64,000 nucleotides of DNA from Haberlea rhodopensis (lineage: Eukaryota; Streptophyta; Magnoliopsida; Lamiales; Gesneriaceae), in contig CAJQUN010000432.1 of NCBI GenBank assembly GCA_907163345.1, positions 310,001-374,000 of the forward strand, written 5' to 3'. Made by a program: the position numbers and the translations under genes. Of this stretch, positions 57,601-64,000 are shown in pieces. Positions within the stretch are counted from its first letter, which is position 1; the number at the start of each line of letters is the position of its first letter. Under the pieces are notes generated by a model. The model searched no databases, had not been told where the DNA came from, and saw only the letters and a list, made by a program, of their open reading frames with translations.

Positions 57601-58552
57601 GTAAACCTAAACCAAGATGGTTTGGTGTAACGTATCGCACGCACTGTTAAATATCGCCTTCGTGCAGCTTTGGACCCTTTGGACTAGAATCATGCTCACT
57701 TGTGCCTTCATACAATCATTCAACAACATATAAGATTATTATAAGAGATAATTGTGAAAAGGTATCAGCTACAAAACAATAATTCAACTAAATACGAGGA
57801 AAAAACATTACATAACCATCTACTTTTTTTAACAACCCAAATTCACATATGTCCAATTTAAAACTTTATCTTATTAAAGATTTTTTTTGTTTACTAAAAT
57901 ACCCCAAATTCAAAAATACTAGGTTAGACCAATTGCTTGTTAAAAAAATCACTATATCTCTCTCCGACTCCCCTCAATCCCTGCCATCCACCGCCAACCT
58001 CTCATACTCTTACAGAGGATTTCATCGGTGAGGTCTCTACCAATCCCCGCAGGTATGTAATATTTTTTTGTTATTTGAATTTTTTAGTTGCTGTTTTGAA
58101 TTTTCCCGTGTAATCCTCATTACTTTCATTTATGTAGCAAACCCATTTCCTATGGTTGCTGTTAAATCAACAATCGAGGGAGAGAAAGAGCGGGGCCCTT
58201 GAATTTTTTCATTACATCCATCGTCTTCATGGTTGATGTTTTTGCTTGAATCTTCTTCACGTTTTTTTTCCATAGCTAACCCATTTCCTCGACCTCTTCA
58301 TCTCGGTGGGTTGTGTTGAAGACGGGACCAGATACTGATGGAGTTTCGGCGATTTCGTGGGATTTTGAGGGGAAGTTCGTGGAGGTAGAGAAGTTCGTGC
58401 ACATAAGGTTAAAAGTCGTGCACTACAGGGTTTAAAACAAAACCGTGCGTGCATCAACCTAAAGCAATTTCATGTGCGCATCAACCTAAAGCAATTTAAT
58501 TTCAGCATAAATCGTGTGTGCATCAACCAATTTCAATATCAGCCTAAATCTT
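57601..58552. other. Intergenic segment
   Basis: CT-rich text near 57955-58065, with a possible donor (gcag then gtatgtaat), looks like a 5' leader, but no coding exon was found downstream. No gene is called. Confidence 0.3.
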
Positions 58553-58985
58553 ACGTGCATCACACTAAACTGGATATTGTAAGCACTAAAATTGGATATT
58601 GGTGCATTAAAATTGGATATTGGATGCACTAGAATTGAACATGGATGCACTCTAATTGGACTTTATATGTACTAAAACTGGACATTGATGCATTAAAATT
58701 AGATATTGGCGCAATAAAATTGGATATTGGATATACTAAAATTGGATCTTGGATGCACTAAAATTATGCATTGATGCACGATTTTGTGTACATTGGTGCA
58801 TGGTTTTTGTGCATTCATTGGTGCACGTTTTTTGTAGATTGATACACAATTCTTTGTACATTGGATGCACTAAAATTGGACATTGGATGAACTAAAATTG
58901 GACCTTGGATGTACTAAAATTGGATATTGGTGCACTACAATTGGATATTGGTGCACTACAATTGGACATTGATGCACCCCTGTTA
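58553..58985. repeat. Short-unit array (gcactaaaattggacattg type), left part
   Basis: About sixteen loose units of 20-24 bases carry gcactaaaattgga then tattgg or cattgat. A middle stretch has an altered form (gtgcacgttttttgtagattg). The same unit resumes at 63568, suggesting one array split by later insertions. Confidence 0.75.
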
Positions 58986-59530
58986 CTAACTAATCCGATT
59001 AACGATGATTATGCAAAACCCGGATAATTAAAAATATGGATTACAAATAAATGTGTTCCATAGTACGACACATTTAATTTCAAGTAAATAAATAAATAAA
59101 TATATATATGTGTGTTTTTTTTTTTAAATATACACGACACTTGCACACATATATATTATTAAAATACATTTTAGGCATAATACAATACATACATGTACAT
59201 ACATAGAGAATTATGAGACCAACAAGACCAAAAAGAAAATTGAATCTTCCTCATCACTCCACCTTGAAACCATCGATTGGCTCTTTCTTTTCTCCTTTCA
59301 ATTTCGAAATTTTCTTGCTTCTTGGCCTCAATTTGATCTATAAAACTTGACCAAAATCCACATGCAAGCTATGTTTTGGGAACTACAAAGCTAGGAGAAT
59401 AGTATGCTTCAAGAATTTGAAGTTTCAACCAAGGATTAGAAGTGGTGCAGCAAAAGCACATGTGTGAGTGGGTGGGTTTCAGGCTTGGGACGATCTTGGT
59501 TGGTTTTGTAGCTTCAGATCTCGACCTTTG

Positions 59531-59536
<6 letters not shown>

Positions 59537-59597
<61 letters not shown>
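59537..59597. repeat. (TA)n microsatellite
   Basis: About 30 TA units give a run of about 60 bases. A minus-strand open frame through it merely reads the repeat. Confidence 0.9.
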
Positions 59598-59598
<1 letters not shown>

Positions 59599-61871
59599 GA
59601 AATGGTTGAATTATTGCGCAATTATATGGAAATGTTGATGTATTAGAAGAAAAAGTTGTTGTCAAATGCATTCAGTTTCGAAACAATACATATGCATGCT
59701 TTTGTTTCGAAATTTGGGATTTTGTGATTCGAATTTGAAGATGGTGTCCCTAATAAACGTTGTAGTACATTGAGTTAGTTGTATGTTTCCACCAAAATCA
59801 CTCAATTTGGAATTACGATGAAAATATTATGGTCATTTTACCAAAATGTGTGCAATCTGAAAATTCAAGGCATGCGAGTTTTATGCATTGTGTTCGTAGT
59901 GTTGCTGGGAATAATTGGCTTCGATTTTGATGTTGATGTCCAAATAAGAGTTGTAATGTTAGATGTTATCGTGCATTTGACACTGGCCTCACTCAAGTTG
60001 GAGTTAGGATGAAGAAGTTATGCTAATCTTACCAACAATCTATGCAATCTGGAAATATGGTAGATACGAGTTTTTAGGTTGTAATATTTTGATAAAAATG
60101 TACCTCAAGATGAACGATTTAGCTTAAAGATCATAAAATATGAATTGTAGACGTTTGAGATATCTCGATTCTCCCACTAGAATCAAGTCATTTCGATGTC
60201 GTATGAATTAGTTATGTGTTTTCTTACGAAAAGTGGTCAAACTGGAATTTAGAGTTGTTTAGACCTAATTTGCTTTAATAAATGAACGAAAAGTTGTCAA
60301 ACTGGAACTTAGAGTTGGTTAAGCATCGAAAAAATTATAAGCCTATTAATACGAGCACGTAATCTTTAATTTTAAGAAGTTTGTTATGGGTCAATGTTTG
60401 GATTTTGAACATGTTATTATGAAGTATGTTAACACTTTAATAAATTGAGATGTAAATGACCAGGTAAATAAATCCCGAGGCCTATTCGAGGATTACTGGG
60501 TAGTTTTAGCAGCGATGTTAGGTACGTAGAAAATCAGTTATATCACGATGTCTGACAAAGACATGTGATGTTCCATGGGTATGATGTATTTGTCATTATG
60601 TGATTCCTATGTGATTTATGATACATTGAACTGCATAATATGTGATTAGATGATATAAGAAGCTGCATCATATGAGATTACATGATACATTGAGATGCAT
60701 GGACATTAGGTATATCATATTTATCTTAATACTTCTTTGATACCATTTGATCATGATGAGATCTATAGTATCATGTGGACGTTGGCCACGTCGATGACAT
60801 GCAGTTTTAGGTAGAAACTGTTGTCACGCTCGTTGTCGCCAGACCTAGACACAAGGGATGCTGGGCACAACACAACACACTGTGTGTGTCGTCACCCTAT
60901 GCTCGAGCTTGATATTGTTGATGATCTTTCCTTTGCTTCCGGGCATATCGACGCTTTGAGATTGTTATCCCGTACACACATTGCATTCATGCACGACAAG
61001 CATCGCATGATACTTTGTCATACTATTGTGCTTTACATGTTTCTCGTACTGGGTTACTGACCCCCTTCATAGGGGTTGTGTAAGGACCCGGCTCTTAATC
61101 TCTTCATTAGTTCATTTAACTCGTCATTAGTGTACACACTTTTTGTCATTAGGAATTCTCATTTACATGCTTCGTAATTTTGGCATGACTACTAGAAAAT
61201 TTCTCGACATAATCGCACACACTCAATTCTCAAAACAATTCAACTCGCATATGTATACACTTCATGTGCACTAATCAAATTCTCAATTCATTATGCAACT
61301 ATATCCTTAAATAATTTCATGCAACACACAAATGAAAAGAGAATTCTCAGATCTTTATACAAACCATATACAAATATCAAAATGCTCACAGACGAGCATT
61401 GTTCAAATAATTGTGTATCAATTGTATAAGAGATATTATTCCATACCAACAAAGATACCTTGCTCCTAAGAGCATCCTCATTCAATAGGTCGAACTCGTT
61501 TCCAGAACCAATGTCGTATCTGTTTACATGTTTAAACAGAAACAGTCCCCACATGGGTTGAGCATACGAACAACATAATCTCAATAATATCGAATACTCA
61601 TTTAATGATTTACAGTATAAAATGCTGTAGATTAAGGAAATATTCCCTGGGTATACCAAAACCATATGAGATCTCTCACACTGTTCATTTTCTCACAATA
61701 TCCAATTTCATCAGTTCCAAATTCGATTAAATCATTACAACAATGATTTAATGTACTCATCTTCGTAAACCATCAGTTTCACAATCAATAAATACTAGAC
61801 CATTACAACAAGGATTTATTGAAATTTGAAATCCAATACACTACGGTCGTCAATTTCTTAGTTATATCTCA

Positions 61872-62020
61872 TCGCTCGCTCAATAGCAGCGGTACCATAA
61901 TCCCTCGCATGCTCAACAATGGCAGCATCATAACCATCACACACTCAACCGCTACGGCATCATAACCATCGCACGCTCAATAGCGGCGGCATCATAACCA
62001 TCGCACGCTCAATAGTGGTA
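61872..62020. repeat. Tandem array in the solo LTR
   Basis: Four to five units of 32-38 bases are present, with cgcacgctcaatagcggcgg and catcataaccat. The later copies are nearly identical. Confidence 0.8.
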
Positions 62021-62529
62021 TCACAATAATTCATCATGAGTTCTCAATCCATTAACTTACCACCTATCCAGTTTCCATACATTTATAATCATAATTGGTA
62101 ATTAATATTAAGCATACCTGCTTGTACGTCACTACGTACCTTAAGTCGACAACGTATTTGAGGGATCCTCAACCATCTGAGGCTCATGCAGTATCTATAC
62201 TGATTATCAATTCAATATTAATATCTCATCAATAACTCTCACAACCATACCACATATATCATATAAACTCGTCATGCCTCCTATCATACTCAGTTATAAA
62301 TTAACATACTATGTATATTACTCAAACCATACCATTTTATCATTTATCAATTCGAGTCATCAACTAACTCAAGCATGTCGTATACACTTTTCTAAGGTTC
62401 ATCATATATGACCTTATTTCATTGTTCAATGTTTCCTTAGAATATCATAATTACCATGTGAATCAATCACAAAATACACCATCTCAACTTTCCAACAAAA
62501 TATTAATTTTTCAAAACTTTGCATCTCAC

Positions 62530-62702
62530 CATCGATCGACAATAGTTCGCAATCGATCGCGACCCTCAATAATCAAGATTTCAAAGTTCGACCCTCCGCT
62601 ATCATCGTTGCCTAGCTCGTGATCGATCGCGGAGCTGAATATCACCCAAGAATGGCTTGACATAGCGTGATCAATCGGTGTTGCCTCGCGATCGATCGCG
62701 AT
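62530..62702. promoter_or_regulatory. CGATCGATCG-type palindrome cluster in the solo LTR
   Basis: Four sites carry ATCGATCG (near 62532, 62552, 62621, 62690); the last is the perfect palindrome tcgcgatcgatcgcga. The first two are 20 bases apart. The role is unknown; the link to the other clusters is by pattern only. Confidence 0.45.
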
Positions 62703-63567
62703 ACTCTGTTTTGGCGAGAAACTCCATTTTCAAGCATCAAATCTCAACACTAACACTGGCACTTCATTTTCCTTCAACAAATCAACAATATGCACAAGAA
62801 ACGCCATAAAAGGGTTTGGGGCTTGTAAAGAGTTTTAGGTGAAGAATGATGTTTGTATGTGTTTTATTGGAGTTGGCACCCAATTCCCTTATAAAAATCA
62901 CTTGTGCCATTAACCCACTCATTAACAATTCAATACACCAACAAGCATATTAACCTCCACTTATGCCATATGAAATCAAATTAACTTGCATAATTTCATA
63001 TAATAATTTCATAATTATCACGTACTCTAATCATACTCGATTTATCTCAAAACCGATTTCAAATGCAAAACCATGCTCATTCATTGTTACTCCTTAATTA
63101 TCACATCCAACTGAATTTAATTAAGATAATTAAGTCTAGGCATCACATGTTGTCATGTCTTTGTTGTGTGGGCATGACAGATATTGTAGGTTAACATCCT
63201 ATGAATGCTCGAGAGGAAGCATCGAGGAGTACCAGAGCTCCGTGAGAGCGAGCTCATGTTTATGTTTATGAGTATTACGACCCAGTCCTTTGATAAATAT
63301 TTTTTAATAATTAATTTACTCGCTGGGGTATGCCCCGTGTAGATGTATTTGATATGAAATATATGTGAGATTGATTAAGTACTTGGTTAATGAATATGTG
63401 TAGATGAGAAAATTGTATTACATATATTTTCAGTAATATGATATATGTAGTATTGAAAAAAATTTAGGGCCACTTATTAATAAATTTTAAACAAATCTTT
63501 CGCTGTTTATGTAGAATAATCATTGTGTGATAATTAAACACTTGATTATGACCGTGCCCTCACAATA

Positions 63568-63851
63568 TGGTAAAATTGGACATTGATGCACTAAAATTGG
63601 ATATTTGTGCACTAAAATTTGACATTGGTGCACTAAAATTGGACATTGAATTCATTAAAATTGGACATTGGTGCACTAAATTTGGACATTGTGAACCAAA
63701 ATTAGCATTGGATGCACTCAATTTTACATTTGGTGCACTAAAATTGGACATTGACGCACTAAATTGTCCACTACCCATTTTTATTGCGCCAATGTCCAAT
63801 TTTAGTGCACCAAATGTAAAATTGAGTGCATCCAATGCTAATTTTGGTTCA
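63568..63851. repeat. Short-unit array, right part, ending in a long hairpin
   Basis: Units of the 58553-58985 type continue here. The arms 63692-63758 and 63785-63851 are inverted copies over 67 bases with one mismatch seen, separated by 26 bases. A transcript would fold into a near-perfect hairpin. Confidence 0.82.
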
Positions 63852-63893
63852 ATTATGCAAGGTGTTGGGTTAAGCCCCGCAATAAGCACAACC

Positions 63894-64000
63894 CTCATGT
63901 TTAGTTGCAATGGAGGACACATGTACCACTACAATGGCAGGGACAAAGGTCGCGATCCGGAGAAATGGGGCAGCGAATCGGGTCATAAAAACGAAGCCCG
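63894..64000 (+). other. Coding-like sequence at the window edge
   Basis: From about 63894 the composition changes to a mixed, coding-like one. A + frame from ATG 63897 reads MFSCNGGHMYHYNGRDKG and then DPEKWGSESGHKNEA, open to the window end. The WG after a basic stretch recalls the start of alpha-carbonic anhydrases, but the match is weak and the frame is cut by the edge. Confidence 0.22.

Larger units (their letters stand above)
61079..63147 (-). mobile_element. Solo LTR of a chromovirus-like element
   Basis: On the minus strand it starts tgtgatgcctagacttaatt (63147) and ends gccgggtccttaca (61079). The flanks ggttg (61074-61078) and tgttg (63148-63152) agree at four of five bases. Inside, in the same order as in the chromovirus LTR at 985-3273, come a CGATCGATCG cluster (62530-62702), a short tandem array (61872-62020) and ggtacgtagtgacgtac-like text (about 62120-62145). 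No internal domain is attached, which fits loss by LTR-LTR recombination. Confidence 0.58.
58986..63564 (+). mobile_element. Probable Ty3-type LTR (or LTR remnant), split by a solo LTR
   Basis: The + strand text has the feel of a chromovirus LTR: repeated gaagaagttatgc/aaaatattatgg segments with ggaatt words, a tttagcagcgatgttaggtacg segment near 60508, then an end accgtgccctcaca at 63564. The left boundary is uncertain. It lies within the short-unit array and is itself interrupted at 61079-63147. No internal domain is found, so it may be a solo LTR. Confidence 0.4.

Noticed and set aside
58553..58985. CRISPR-like array
   Set aside because: The units are degenerate with no constant repeat and unique spacers, and the DNA is from a plant nucleus.
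59369..59671. Minus-strand frame reading through the TA run
   Set aside because: It is a microsatellite translation, not a gene.

Overview
The window is nuclear DNA of a flowering plant, most likely a eudicot. It is AT-rich, its genes have introns with GT/AG ends, and most of it is retrotransposon sequence. A link to asterids (Lamiales) is only suggested by the style of the Copia proteins. All three recognisable host genes lie on the minus strand: an RNA pseudouridine synthase of the RPU7 type (12 exons, 18836-23755), a TPD1/MAC1-like small secreted-type protein (3 exons, 28876-31339), and a defensin-like cysteine-rich peptide (54870-55091). They show no sign of working together. Layout: (1) 66-15048 is a minus-strand Copia element that has a gag but no pol (element A). 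Its left LTR carries a complete + strand chromodomain Ty3 element (985-10342, TSD gcgac on both sides). Its right LTR is cut at 15048 and joined to a deleted Athila-type element (15049-16712). (2) 16713-18835 is degenerate, probably retroelement-derived sequence. (3) 18836-31339 holds the two intron-containing genes, separated by AT-rich DNA with small hAT-, Mutator- and Harbinger-like non-autonomous elements. (4) 31340-40983 is gene-poor, with MITEs, an 80-bp-arm hairpin and decayed repeats. (5) 40984-54158 is a second gag-only minus-strand Copia element (element C, TSD aaaag). Its right LTR is interrupted by a full-length but mutated Copia element B (44994-53682, TSD ggttt) that carries an extra coiled-coil ORF between RNase H and the 3' LTR. 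(6) 54164-64000 holds the defensin-like gene, a miniature LTR element (TRIM), a short-unit repeat array at 58.5-59.0 kb that resumes at 63.57 kb, and between the two parts a Ty3-type LTR that itself contains a solo LTR (61079-63147). The most interesting signals are: two unrelated gag-only Copia derivatives in one window, each hit in an LTR by a complete element; clusters of CGATCGATCG-type palindromes inside the LTRs of at least three unrelated families, with about 21-bp spacing in the best case; the extra 3' ORF of element B; a protease-to-integrase-tail fusion ORF in the Athila derivative; and two long near-perfect hairpins. The pseudouridine synthase carries an apparent one-base frameshift and the TPD1-like protein lacks a conserved cysteine. 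No tRNA, rRNA, CRISPR array or bacterial feature was seen.
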